Assembly: GCA_035222895.1 (NCBI GenBank)
Contig: JAVYIG010002373.1
Coordinates: 124,001-188,000, forward strand
Length of the DNA stretch: 64,000 nt
Reading direction: 5' to 3'
Source of the DNA: Strongylocentrotus droebachiensis
Taxonomy: Eukaryota; Echinodermata; Echinoidea; Camarodonta; Strongylocentrotidae
Positions within the stretch are counted from its first letter, which is position 1, and every line of letters begins with the position of its first letter. A program made the position numbers and the translations under genes. Shown one piece after another: positions 46,221-59,569 of the stretch. The notes beneath the pieces are model-generated. The model worked only from the letters and a program-made list of their open reading frames with translations. It was not told the DNA's origin and did no database searches.

Positions 46221-46583
46221 TACCATGTGATCCGACTCAAATCGAATACGGCGGGTCCTGCTATTACTTCTCTCAAAATCAAACCACTTACCACGCATCC
46301 AAGCTAATCTGTGAAAACCGAGGCATGCATCTGATCTACATCGGATCACAGGAAGAAGGAGACTTCTTGGAGTTAAACGGCCCATTGAACGGAGAGGTAT
46401 GGATTGGGTTAAGTGCTGTAACCTGGCTCGATAATTCTACCCTGACCTATGCTAATTTCGGTAAAACCACCTCGACATTCGATGACGGAGGAACTTGCTT
46501 CGTGATGAATTCTTCCGCTTCTTTCCAATGGCTCGACGATGACAGTTCTAACCAGCATTACTACATTTGTGAAAAGGAAGTAG
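46221..46583 (+). CDS. Gene C exon 5: CTLD4
   Basis: Acceptor TGTATTTTAG to 46220, donor GTGAGT at 46584; 363 bp. No difference from the A and B exons was seen. Confidence 0.94.
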
Positions 46584-47118
46584 GTGAGTTGGCTTATGAA
46601 ATTTGAGCTGCAAGTAAAAGTCTATTTTCAAAAGAAAGTGTTGCTTTTATTACGTGGGTAACGAGACATGGCTCAATCATTTATAAAGAAAGCGATCGTA
46701 ACTACTTTCGAAAAATCAACCTAAGGACATTTTCAACAGCCTTGTGCATCACCATTTGAAATGTTCGAACATGACAATGACGTATTATGTTATCCGAACA
46801 TGAATTTTATGGGTTGTACAAAAGAGTATTGCAATTGCCCTTGAGTTGATTTATCAAAAATATTTGCGGTCGTGTTACAGCAAAATTTCATTTTATTGCA
46901 GTGCGCTTTTAAAAATATAATTCATTTTGACTTTGTCATATTTGTTAAGCAGATGAACACCGCTATTGTAATGGTTCATTCCAGCAATTTAATGTTAAGT
47001 AAGAAAACGTTAAGGCTTACAATGCTTTAAGACACAAGTTGTGCATGCAAGTAAGTGTTGTAGTGTTATATGTGACCAAAAAGATTCTTTATAATTAATG
47101 CAATAATTTGATTTTAAG

Positions 47119-47322
47119 GAGGTACAGAATCTACAACATTCACCCCCACAACAAGTCAAGGTTGCACCGACGATGCTACATTCAGTTCTCTACCGGCGAC
47201 CGATACCACTTCAGCAACATCTACCACAAGCACATCCCAAGCGATGGCTACGTCTCCAATCTCTGCCACACGCACAGAACGGGCGAAGGCGGCAACTGCA
47301 ATCTTCTCTGCTCCGGTGGCAG
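47119..47322 (+). CDS. Gene C exon 6: Thr/Ser-rich linker, single repeat unit
   Basis: Acceptor ATTTTAAG to 47118, donor GTAAAC at 47323; 204 bp, phase 1-1, open. Encodes GGTESTTFTPTTSQGC, TDDATFSSLPATDTTSATS, one MATSPISAT unit, then RTERAKAATAIFSAPVA. It supplies the reference frame showing the base missing in gene A. Confidence 0.88.
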
Positions 47323-47384
47323 GTAAACATTCTTGCAACATCACGTTTAGGCTCCGTTTTCAGTTTTGGATGAAGTGGCTTCAG

Positions 47385-47715
47385 AGGGGGGGGGGGGGGG
47401 GGGGGAAAGAACTGAATCCAGACAATTAAGGATTAAGAGTCAAGAACGGTACAACAAATTGTCTTCTTTCTCTAACAATTTAATGAAAAGTCCAAGCTTC
47501 CGCGTTTTGCGCGGGAGGGGGCAACTGAATTCAGACAAGGACTAAGAGTCGAGAACGGTACACCGAATACCCTCCTTTGTCTAATAATTTAATGAAACGT
47601 CAAAGCTTAATTCCGCGCTTCCTGAAGGAGGGGGGGGGGGGGGATTAGAGTCGAGAACGGTACAACGAATCTTCTTCTTTCTCTAGTAATTTAATGAAAC
47701 GGCAAAGCTTCCGCT
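47385..47715 (+). repeat. ~115-bp minisatellite (gene C)
   Basis: Counterpart of 8085-9110, with a 20-base-class G-run at 47385-47405 and another at 47630-47643. Confidence 0.75.
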
Positions 47716-48173
47716 CCCTGCACCCACCCCCTTAGGGAGCGCGCTCTGTATTAAAGTGATTCGCTCGCTTCGTGGGCTCACGACCCCCCCCCCCCCCTAA
47801 GATTAAATCCTGGCTACGCGCTTGACTGACAAAGCAACAACAAATAAGCAGATAAATACTTACAGAAATGCAACGGCCAAATTGAGTCCGTATATCAGCA
47901 TTTGAACGTGTGCAGGATGTTCATGTGTGCATGTATGGTATCGATTGTGAAGACGGTAATGGTAATAACTATTGATAGACTGCTCCTGCAATTCAATTTA
48001 CTTGTTGAATAATTTAGCCGTGTTTCGTGTTGCAATGAAAGAGATTGACTTTTATGTAGGCCTTCATTACAGCGGTTGGAAGAAAATAGGATGGAGTTGA
48101 AGTAATTTAGTTTACTTTCAGTAAACTTTATCAGAAATAAAGATAAAAACTCAAAAAGTGTATTAATCTAATA

Positions 48174-49281
48174 TAGGATTTCCCGGTCAAATTCGCGAGT
48201 TTGTCATTAAAATTAATTTGTCTTGCGTTCAAATTCGACGGTTTTAGTGCTGTCGGGTATATCTCAGGTTTATATTCCTTTTTCTAGATTTCAAATCTAT
48301 GAAGTTTTCGTTAGAATCTATGTATGTTTCATTCAAATTAATGAACAAAGTGCTTCTTTCGCTATTTGGTCATTCGATTTAGCGCAACACGATTTTATGA
48401 CATCGCGACGGTGTACTTCTAGCATTCTAATTCATTTGTAGCATTCAAATTAGCACTTTGTGCACTAAAATTAATAGTCAATATACATTTCTCGTTTATT
48501 ACACACTTTTTATAGCTCATTCTTTTTCTTTCAAGATCGTTTTTTCATGTGTATTTCATCCTATTTTATTTTCTTGCATTTATACTCTTTATATACTTTT
48601 AGATTTATCAGATATTCATCAGCCTTTAAGTTTGATTGTTAAAAAAAAGACTTACATCTACGGACTTGATGGTCTCAATATTTGTGTACATTTTCATGTA
48701 AGGAAGTTGTTTGTCTTGTGTTTCATCATAAATTTATCCCAATTTCATTATGGAGGAAGGGTACAATATTGTGACTGGGGTAGGTGTTTTGTATCCCCAC
48801 TTTTCCGGGGTATATGAACATGTCCGTTCAGAAATGCCATATCCCTTGATTTCGCCCCTTCTTTACTTAATGTCTGACTACACACATATGCTTTGTCCTC
48901 AAAATTAATAAATTGAATAACAGAAAAGACCCCAATGGCAAATCATGTATTTAATTGCATTTTTTTAAAACTGTAAACGGGTGTTGCACTTCTTTCCCCT
49001 AACATTCCTAACTTGAATAAACATAATTCGAATACGAATGACAGGTGTTAATTTGAATGATAAACATGACGCTTCGACAAGTGCCGATTAATTTGAATGC
49101 TAGTTGAGCAGTTTCTAAATTGAATGACAGATCTATGAAATCCTTCGACCCAAATCCTAAATTAAATACAAAATCGAGAAAATTGAATGATAATTGGCAT
49201 GGCAAAGCTGATCTGCGCTAACTTAAATGCAAAGTAAATGAATTTGAATGTCAAACTCGCGAATTTGGCCGGGAAATCCTA
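48174..49281. mobile_element. 1.1-kb TA-flanked element (C)
   Basis: Same element and insertion point as in gene A, so it was inserted before A and C separated. Confidence 0.82.
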
Positions 49282-49373
49282 TATTAACTGTGTTTACTCA
49301 TTTCAAGCTAAAACTTTCAGTTTGTCATTGCATGTAATTAGTTTCTTGAATATACTCTCTGACATTATAATAG

Positions 49374-49618
49374 CTCACAAGCAATCCACTTACTTCAGAC
49401 TCCTGGCCAATGGCGCAACACTCGCCGATGTCCACGTCCGCTCATCGTATACCGCATCGACCGTCATCGCATGCGTCCACCGGTGCCTAGATGACCCGCT
49501 TTGCTCATGCTTCACGTACATCGCCCAGGAGAGGATGTGCCTTCTTGCCGAGAGTTGCCCGTTGACATCTCAGTCCGGCTATGAAAAACGCCCTGGAGCT
49601 GTAACCTATTCGACATAA
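49374..49618 (+). CDS. Gene C exon 7: PAN/apple domain and stop
   Basis: Acceptor CATTATAATAG to 49373; stop TAA 49616-49618. Encodes HKQSTYFRLLANG, VIACVHRCLDDPLCSCF, TYIAQERMCLLAESC and ends AVTYST. Apart from one codon and the C-terminal tail it matches the A exon. Confidence 0.9.
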
Positions 49619-50799
49619 ATTCAATCTAGACTTCTCCAAAATTAACTACTTCATATATATATATATGCAAAGTGAAATTATTCTAATGCAAAGCGTGGCT
49701 ACAGGGTGGGGACACGGCCGCACGGCACCCGTCCGGTGCCCACTGCTAATGATGCCGATGACCCCAAAATGACTGGATCCACTCGATCTGCGCCACTTTT
49801 CATACTAGACAAATTACTTTGTTTTTCTTCTCTAGATTTCTTTTGAAATATTAAATTCGTTATAATCTTTGATAATGGTTAAATTACAATTATCTATAAA
49901 GCGCATATGTATCACAGGTTTTATACACTGTAACAGAAACTATAACTATTAGAGCACATAACACATGTAAAAAAAAACATTGCAAATTCTCATTACTAAA
50001 ATGTATAGTTATTTTATTTTCACAAAGTTTGATTATTTATCTACGTTCAAATATTACAACACATGAATGTTAAACATCTTTCATTTATTGCAATATTTAT
50101 TTATTTTAATTGTGGTGTGTTATCTTTTCTAGATTAGTTGGGTTAGGCTCATTCGTACAGAAGTACTTGAACATCTCTCTCGAAGTAAATAACCAATTTG
50201 AACAAACGCTTACGGGGTATTAGAGATTCGGTTTCGTGAAACTGTCATCGCTGCTACAGCACATGCTTGATCAATTTATATTGTGAAAGGGAGTATCCTA
50301 GCTGTAAACCTCGGCGTTTAAACGAGGCGGTATCGAAAAATGTATCCCCCCCAATATCACTGCGTGTAACTTTAAACAAAACGTGAATTGTTTCTGAACA
50401 TACAATTTCTTCAGCAAATATTCTATTCCTTTCGTCTAGTGAAATCTACACTCGACAAAAAAGAAAGAAAGTGGACATTAAGTATGGTTGAGAATTTCAA
50501 ATAAATATTTAATATAAAATTATCTTTCATACATCGACAAAAAAAAAAGTAATCCTCTTGCAATCGAAATCATACGCATGAGTTGGCAAAAACCATTTAA
50601 CAATAAATAAAAACGGGGCATCTGGCCGATTCAAATTTTAATGAGCATTAGGCGTATCTTATGGCTCCTCCGCGATCTTGGGTGTATAAAGGAGTGGGAT
50701 CCTGACCGTACTTGTCAATACCATGCAGTCATAAGACTACAATAGACCATTTTTAGAATATAATAAAAATATCAAATTTATTGCATAAATCTTTGTTAA
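49619..50799. other. Spacer after gene C
   Basis: A TA run at 49656-49668 and about 250 bp unlike A, then collinear with A from about 11940. No gene. Confidence 0.5.
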
Positions 50800-51070
50800 A
50801 GGGAGTGTAGCATGGCAAATACCGGTTTACGCCATCTACGTCTTCTTTTGGACAACTGCACGTAAACGAATGGACTTAATTAACGGTAGTCAGCGACTTA
50901 ACCTCTACATGGCCAGTGCGCGCTAGCGTTCGCAAAACAGACGCTTCGGTTTCGCGTATGTTGCACGCACGTGAATGCTGCGGTCGCGTCGTCCGTAGTC
51001 GTATTTATACCCAATTGGCCCCGAGTAGGGCCACGGGAAAGACACATAGTCTCGTCATGCTACACTCTCT
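50800..51070. mobile_element. TTAA-flanked MITE (C)
   Basis: Same element, TTAA at 50796-50799 and 51071-51074. Absent from unit B. Confidence 0.75.
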
Positions 51071-52898
51071 TTAAGTGCCATGTTACAAATAATTGTATTT
51101 CAATAGTCAGAATGCGAATTGCATACATTAATTGTTGCTAGGTATGACAAACTTTATGGCTTGTCCTACCTAACAACGTGGAATGTATGCACTTAATTAA
51201 TTGATGTTGGTAGAGTATGAAATTCTCTTTAGTTTGATATATATTTTTTTTGTATTTTACTGATGGTTTATATGAACTGTGTAAAGCATAATCAGTATCT
51301 ATTTTTTAAATTGAGAGTAATACAATTCATGTTGTAATTTGGCCCCAAAAGGCATAATGGTTATTAGAGATTCAATAGGCAATGGGCAATGTGGGCTTAT
51401 ACGCTAATTTTAGTCTGCAGTAGAGGTTTTAAACCATGATTTAGACCCGGGTTTGAATTTAACAGTTTTTTTTTTCCATTAACATCCCTATTTGAAATTT
51501 TATGATTAAACCTGTAAATTTCATATTGAGTCAACGAAGGTGGAAAATAATGCTTCATGTTTGTGGACTTGAGAAACACGATGTGATTGATACTATGTAG
51601 AAAGAAAATGCTTTTTTTGGTTGAAAACATCTGTTCCGAAACAATAATATTTCATAGGTTTTTCAATGAATACATATTTATGTTATTTTGTGCAATAAGT
51701 TTAATATTACCAGTGTTCATGACAGGTAGAGTTCATTTCAGCCATAGACATGTATACGTATAAAGTACTTAATATATATTAACTATTGAGGTTCTCATTT
51801 TAAAACATTCTTTCCAAAATCAGATATTGATCAGCCGTAATCTATATTATAATTTGAGTAAGGAAATCCTTTGAAATTTAAAAACTTTTAAGGTTTTGCA
51901 CGCCTCGGGCTAAAAAAAACTCCACGTGTCATTCGTTCTGCCTGCAGATTGTTTTAAAGCTTGGGATTTTTTGTTTAAAATCTCGAAATGAAATACAAAA
52001 ACTCAAAATATATTTCCTGAAAGAGGATGCAACGGATATCGGTACTTGCACTGTACAGCAAATGTACACTCTTCAAATTGAGAATAATAAAATTAGCGAT
52101 ACCTTCAGCATGTATAAAAGAATGGTTCCACGAGAGGAAATGTGTCTGTTACTGGTCTATGGGATTTCTTCTCGCAATGTTTTCACCGATAACTGAAATT
52201 AGCAACAATTTCATAGTACCTTTGCGTTCGCTGGTGCCTTCATCTACGTGGAAAGCGAACACGAAAGCAGTGATTCTTTGCGCTGTATCTATGGACTTTG
52301 GTTAATCTACTTTTTCGTTCGCGTTGATCTGATCATGTGAAAATTATAAAGTTGTGAAAATTCCAAGTTATGAAAATTAGTGAAATTACAAAGACATTTT
52401 GATTTTCTGGGACAGGATAAGATTTTGTTACATCTGTAGTGACCAAATGTCACGATTTTAAACTTTTGCATGGATAATAACGCTTTATGTATTGATTTGT
52501 ACGTGTTTAATACGTATTGCTTTCCTATTTTCAAAATGGCGGTTAGGGAAAGTTAATTTTCCTTGCGTGGTCCGCTGTCTGGCTTTGCAGACATGTCCCA
52601 ACCGGTTCTGTCTGGTTCGTTAATATATTCTATTGTTATGTAGATTTTTAATTGTTACATACAGCGCGTAGACGTGCATATTAATTTTGAGCGCGTGTTT
52701 CAACCAATCACGCAACACCAGCAATTGGGGCTTCGCTTTGATTTTTCCGGTAATTCCATGTGGAAATCAGAGTGATTATTTTCATCGGTACACACAGGTC
52801 TTTACTGTGTTTTTGTTTATCGTACCGGTCAAATTTTCGTCCAACATGGCCTCACGACTTGGTCCCCGGACCTCTCCCGGTGGAATTGCTCTTCGTTG
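51071..52898. other. Spacer matching A 13078-14899
   Basis: Near-identical to the A block. No gene called. Confidence 0.5.
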
Positions 52899-53419
52899 TG
52901 TTGACACGATGATTATCGTCATCGTCATCACCTCGCTATTATCCGCTGTGTTGTGTTGACACGATGATTGCCGTCATCGTCATCACCTCGCCATCATCTG
53001 TTGTGTGTTGACACGTTGATTGTCGTCTTCGTGATCATCGACTCATTATCTTTTATCGACTACTGTCTTTTCGATCGCCATCATCCATTGTGTTGTGTTG
53101 ACACGTTGATCATCGTCATCGTCATCACCTCACCGTCATCCGTATTGCTGTGCTGACTCGCTGATTATCGCCATCGTCAACACCACATGCATCATTGACA
53201 TCTGCATGACCATCATCGCATTCATTGATTGATTGTCTCATCCCCATCAACAAGACCATCTTCTTTGTCTTCCTCACTAGGCGTCTCTGTCATCGTCGTC
53301 TTCGTCTTCGTATCTGCGTCATCGCCGCTGTCTTCGTTATCATCGCTGTCTATACGTCTTCGTCGTCATCGTCGTTTCGTCGTCACGTCAGCATCGTCAT
53401 TGCCTGACCTCGTCATTGT
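52899..53419 (+). repeat. ATC/GTC-rich degenerate minisatellite (C)
   Basis: Counterpart of 14900-15420 with a few substitutions. Confidence 0.8.
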
Positions 53420-54942
53420 GATTTGGTTTGATTCTAATTTCTTATTCTTGAACGCTTTGCTGAACTAATTAATGATCCTTCTTGTACTTGATTTCTGATG
53501 ATTGACATTCGTTGTTTTTGGTGATTGATTATATTGTAGTACTTTGTTTTTGAATGTGACGGAGATAAACCTCCGGGGTACAACCTCGAGACGATTCCGT
53601 TTACTATGACCATTGTTATTTTGATGTAAATTATATGCCGTCTGAGAGAGTTCACTCCTGCGACATTTGATTATTGTGTGTGTGTTTTGTTTACACCCCG
53701 AACTATATTAAATCGTTGATATTAATTATATAATCTTATTGTTTGATAGTGTGGTTTGTTCCTCGTGAGATCGTCAAGTTAAAAGGTACGATCCCCGCCC
53801 GGGGAGTTCTACACATCAGTTGATCAGGGTACTCTTAACTTTTTTATTAAGCTCGTACTGTATTGCAAATTTAGTAGTTCTATATTTCTGAGGTGCTGAA
53901 TGTACGTGAAAAATGAAGTTCCATGATTAATGATAAAAAACAATTCAACAAAAAGGACAAAAGTTTAAAATGAAAGGCACATAAAACAATTTAAGTTTCT
54001 CCATTTGTTTAATTATGGTTTCATGAACAAATAGTCGTATACCAATTAATATCTATCCAAAAATTCATAATTTCCAAAGTTATGCCATGATTATTATTGA
54101 GACATTTTTTTGACAGTGCTCAAAATGATAAATTAAAAAAAATAGTGACCACACGACATATATCTTGATACGACGTAATATCTAATAGTATAAGAACATT
54201 ACCATTTGAGTAACAGTGGATGGAATCATTAACTGAAATGTAAGATTCTATGAATGTTGTATCTTCTTCTTCTTCTTCCTTTTGAGTACAGACCTCTTTT
54301 ACAGAGTATTATCGTACTAAAATTAAGAAACAAAATTACATTCCAAAAAGTAGTCCCCATCATTAAAAAAACACATGAGAAACCTGAAGGGGGCTAACTA
54401 CGCTCCTAAATAATAGCTCATAATTTTGTAACATAGAATCGTTTCAAGATTTCGTCTTGCAAAAATATTTCTATGGTAGTTATGAAAACAATGTGTAACA
54501 ATAGGAGATTATCATTAATCCATGGTTGAGTAAGCACACATTAATGAATGTTTATTTTTATATTAAACAAATTCGCAAATTAAAGTAATATTATCATTGC
54601 AGCTTACTGAGTATTATTTTTTTCTTCAAAATGCACCGTTTTTACAATTGCAAATAATGCATTTAACCACATGTACCATTTACGAATAAAAAATGATGGA
54701 AAATCAAAAAGCATTGTTTCATAATCAATGCATTCAGTCATGTGCTGTTTCACAACATTGCACAGGCACGCACAATGTCTTGTGACTTTTGAATTGGGCC
54801 ATTTTGTCTTTAATCTGTTTTTCTTTTAGGCAAATTTCAATAAAAAAAAACATGAAAATACAAAACAAATATCTGATATTTTGTTCTCACTATTTATGTC
54901 TATTTTACTCCTTTTTGTTGGCGCGGGGGGGGGGGGGGGGGG
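53420..54942. other. Spacer matching A 15421-16992
   Basis: Same order, TTC run at 54262-54278, poly-G at the end. A 30-bp segment of A near 15703 is missing. No gene. Confidence 0.5.
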
Positions 54943-55115
54943 TAAAGTAAAGTAAATGGGAACCTGGTAGAAATGTATTCCTTGAAACGCAGAGCACGTG
55001 ACAGCTGCTCTGCTAAAGTCATGCAGGGTAATTATGCTGCATTATTGTAGAGCGCTTAGAGACTTCCAACACAGTACGTGTTAGGCGCTATATAAGCACA
55101 TATCATTATTATTAT
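54943..55115 (+). mobile_element. SINE body without tRNA head (C)
   Basis: Same truncated form as in A, again joined to a poly-G run (54926-54942). Confidence 0.75.
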
Positions 55116-55836
55116 AATTCTGTTTAGGATAGCATTAACCAACTTCTTTTGTTTTGTTTTTCCAATCCACCATTCAACAAGTCAACTCTCAAGTACTTCC
55201 TTTCAACACCTTAAGCAGGGCTCCCACTAAGCCGAGTTGTATTGGCGAGTTATGGCGAGTCGTGATGAGTTGCCTCAAAGAGGCACTCGAAATACTCGCG
55301 AATAGCTCTTCTTGTAACTCGGGATAACGCGCGACACCTCGGTATGGCTCGGCGTAACTTTTTACAACATTCCACGGCTCTCCTCGAAGTCGCGAACAGT
55401 TCCAGAATTTTGAACATGTTCAAATTTTTCACTGACTCGTTGTAACTCGAGGTGAACTTGCTTACACTCGTAATATACTCGCATTCAGGCGCGTACGCAG
55501 GGGGGGGGGGGGGGGGGGGGTTAAACCCCCTTCAGTTTTTGTTACGTATGTATTTTATAGCAACCCCCCCCTTTGCGATTTTTAAAAAATTTCTTATACC
55601 AATGGCTGACCTAAAAAAGGTGACCTTACCCCCCCCCCCCCCCAACGGAGCAAAATGTCAAATTTTCAAATTACGAGCTCCTTTTCTTTTCTGAAAAGTG
55701 TCCCCTTTTCCTCTCATCATTAAACGCGCCCCTAATTTCAAGCGACTAACAGCACCTCCTCCTAAAGCTCGCTTGCTCCGCTCGATCGCGTTTATAGATG
55801 ATATACTAATGTTACTTAGGCGCCTTGGATTAATTC

Positions 55837-58267
55837 TCATGTGCGAGAAGCTGCAGCATTTTAACCTGAGAGCGCATGCATCAAAGCCGTATTGAGTTAT
55901 CCCGGATGCACGATTTGCCCACGAAAAAACGCATTGTGTGTGTCCGAAGACCGTGACGTCCTTTTCAAGCCAGAAAAACCGCGATTAATTTTCAACCCAT
56001 TGAAAGATTCGTGATACTTGTTTAGCTCCCTCTGCGGCCAAACTAAGTTATTTAGCTTAGCTTGAGTTCGTGTCTAATTAGCACTGTACTCTGTATGTTT
56101 GGAATAGATCATTATGTACAATAAAAACACCGTTTAAAAGGGTTGTTTACAAGTAATAAGACCTGTTTAAAAAAATCAACAAGCTGTTGTATTGCAATGA
56201 ACTGTTAGCATTTTAAACAATTACGTTTTATCTGTGTATTTATAACCGAATGAATTTTTAAAAAGTAGATTTTTTTTCGGGGAGGTAACTTGGAGGTGTC
56301 AATCTAGACACACGGGTTATGGGAGCCCCATTCAAATTTAATTCTCCAGCATTAATGGAAATAAAGACTAGTGGGTTTGTTTCTCTCTCGCCGGTATAAA
56401 CAATTGCGTGCTGGCCATAAAGCCAATGTGTTGATTCATGAATTCTTGTTTGGAGACTATACTATTCCATTGTCATTTAACTCATAGAGGCAAAACACAT
56501 TTTACGGAAGGTTTTAAATATATTTTTTTCTTTGAACTTGGTGTAAAGCCCTCTCCAAAGAATTTTTTTTCTCTTGCTCCTGTTCATCTCTTTTCCTCTC
56601 TCTCTCTTCTCTTTCTCTCTCTTTTCTCCCTCTCTTTTGTTTCTTTACTGGCCACCCATTATGGGTGCAGTCTGCCTCCCTATCCACATTCTGCCACATG
56701 CGCCCCCCCCCCTCCCCCCGTACGCTAGTGTTTCTCCGGCTTATTATTATCATTGCAATCATCATCATATCATTATTATCATTATTTAGATGGGGAGGGT
56801 GATGAATAATGAAAGGAAAGCAATGAATTATAAAAGTTCGTTTATAATCGTTTAGAAATTTGGGTTGATTTTACTCTTCCATTCAATAAATCTCATCAAA
56901 ATGTGAAAACTGCACTCATTATACATTTTTTTCTTCCTCCCTCCCCCAAGTACCGGTATACTAATGTGTCTCCGGCTTTTTGTTTTGTTTTGTTAGGTGG
57001 GGGTAATGCCGGGAAGGAAGGTAACAAATCATTGATTGACATTCGTTTAGAAATTTGCGTTAATTTTGCTTACATCACAAACGAATTCTTATTAGGATAA
57101 ATCAATACTCTTGCACAAGATTCAAGATTACGATTCAAGATACTTTATTTCTCCAATCGTGCAAAATATAAACTAACATTGTCTATTGCTCCTGTTTGTT
57201 GTACTTTCATATTATTCATTATAATCGGGGTTTTTTCATAAGCGTGTCCATTTTGTCTTTCACATGAAATTCTGATACTGCTGGTACTTCATTGGGAGCA
57301 GCGTAATCCGCGCTCGCCCTGAAGCAATCTCATGACGGCAAGCACCCTAGTATTTCATAATCCGCCCTTCTATTGTTCGAGTTTATAACCATGACAACGA
57401 ACTCTACCTTTGGCGACGTTCATTGTTCCTCTTACGTAACACAGATGTAGATAGGCCTCAGACATAACTCTTTTCGTATAATCATTCTAATGCTTTCAAA
57501 TATGTTGTGTCGTTTTTGTTTGTATATACTTTGTCAATATACTTACAAACTGTTATCGTCAACATTTGCCAATACTACCAAACTATTACGTTTTCCCTAT
57601 CATCTACCGCTCTAGAATCCTATTATGTATTTATTTTTATTTGTTGGGTCCTTTTCATATTTTTCTTGTCTCTCTCTCTTTAAGATTTATATTTGTTTTT
57701 GTAGGGGTATTTATGCTGTTAATTTTTGTATAAATAAACGAGAAATCGTTATTCTTTCTCTTATAATGTTGTCCACCTTCTTCTATAGATAAACCTTTTG
57801 TGCTTGAGTGTAATGTCCGATGTATATAACCTCTGTCAGTAACATACAATGAACGTATAATTTTATTTTGATGTTACAGAGATTTTTATTTTTATTTAGG
57901 AGTACGTCGAATCGTGATCTCATTTAAAACCTTTGTACACGGCACGCGCGGGTACACCGTACGATGCATGAGTCTTGGCCATATATGGTCATTGACGCCT
58001 ATTCAGTCTCGCTCGACCTAGCGATCTCAGCTCAGGTCACTCATGCGTACGTATACATGGTACTAGGCCGGCCTATTATTGAGGAGATTAGCTAGTCTCG
58101 ATATAGTCCATCCCATTGTTTCAATTCAAGATTGTCGGCTTTATTTACTTATCGTGCTATAAAGTGTCGGAGTTTTACTATTCAGTACAGCTTTTTGATT
58201 TTCATGATAGTTGGTTGCACAAATTAGTTCTCAATTCTTTGCTTATAACTGCTCTTTATCTATGTTA
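55837..58267. other. Left flank of the array in the 7.4-kb element
   Basis: Contains a pyrimidine-rich run (56590-56650), CCCC runs and ATTATC runs (56740-56785). Short open frames only; no transposase motif found. Confidence 0.5.
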
Positions 58268-59569
58268 GATGGTATCCCCCCCCCCCCCCCAGCTCTGATT
58301 TTTTTCTTTAGTTTGTCTCTTTTTTGTTTGATTATATATTTTTGCTAAAGTAAAATGTCCGACGTATAACGTCAAGTTTATGTTATAATAATTAATCTCA
58401 AGGAAGGGATGGTGCCGGCATACAAACAAATGGCGGAATAGACAACATTATGAAAGATGAAGATGGAAAACGACATAGACAGAGAGACAGACAGACAGGG
58501 GGAGGGAGAGAGAGAGAGAGAGAGAGAGAGGGGGCGGGAGGGATAGAGGACGTTGTCTGTACTGTATTTATTATTATGATATTTTTCTCACCGACTCCCC
58601 CCCCCCCCCCCCCCAGCTCAGATTTGTTTCTTTTTTGTCTGTTTTGTTTTGTTTATATTTTTGGGCTAAAGTATAATTTTCGACGTATAATAGTACCGTC
58701 AATATAGCATAATAGTGTTTTTTTTTTATATATATCAGTTTGATGCAACAGAGATTTACATTCAAAAGATTTACTTTGTATAATTATTGTACAGTAATAT
58801 TCTTCTCATTTCGACATTATCAGCCGCTCGTTCTCTATTTCGTTCCCTATACTAAATATAAGGTATATGTGAGAGGGGTGTATATGCGAGAGGGGAGGGT
58901 GGGGGGCTATATGTGAGAGATAGAAAGTTGGACGTAACCTGTATACTGTATTTTTTTAAAATGATAAATGTCTCTCCGATCACCCCCCCCCCCCCAGCTC
59001 TGATTTTCTTCTTTAATTTGTCCCTGTTTTGTTTGATTATATCTTTTCGCTAAAGCATAATGTCCGATAACATCAGGGATATGTTTTAATTATTAATCTC
59101 AAGGAAGGGATGATACCGGCATACAAGCAAATCGCGGAATATAAAGATGAAGATGAAAAACGACATAGACAGAGAGAGAGGGAGAGAGAGAGAGAGAGAG
59201 GGGGGGGAGAGATAGAAAGTTGGACGTAGTCTGTACTGTTCTTATTATTATCATATTTTTCTGACTGACCCCCCCCCGCCCCCTCCCCCAGCTTAAATTT
59301 TTTCTTTCCATTTTGTTGTTTTGTTTTGTTTATATCTTTGGGCTAAAGTATAATATCCGACGTATAATAGTACCGTTAATATAGCATAATAAACATATTT
59401 TATATCAGTTTGATGCAACAGGGATTTACATTCAAAAGTTTTACTTTGTATAATTATTGTACAGTAATGTTCTTCTCATTTCGACATTATCAGCCGCTCG
59501 TTCTCTTTTTCGTTTCCTATAATAAATATAAGGTATAATGTGTACATCATCAGGGATAATTATGTTATA

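Larger units (their letters stand above)
37525..49618 (+). pseudogene. Gene C: four-CTLD / mucin / PAN lectin, CTLD1 frameshifted
   Basis: Exons at 37525-37591, 38225-38585, 40534-40899, 41355-41747, 46221-46583, 47119-47322 and 49374-49618 match gene B in order, phase and splice sites. CTLD1 lacks 8 bp at 38538/38539 relative to A, giving a stop at 38572-38574 before the last CTLD cysteine; translation would end after about 138 residues. All later exons are open, so inactivation is recent, or the deletion is an allele or assembly error. The intron between CTLD3 and CTLD4 is expanded by a 2.3-kb LINE and the last intron by the 1.1-kb element shared with A. Confidence 0.7.
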
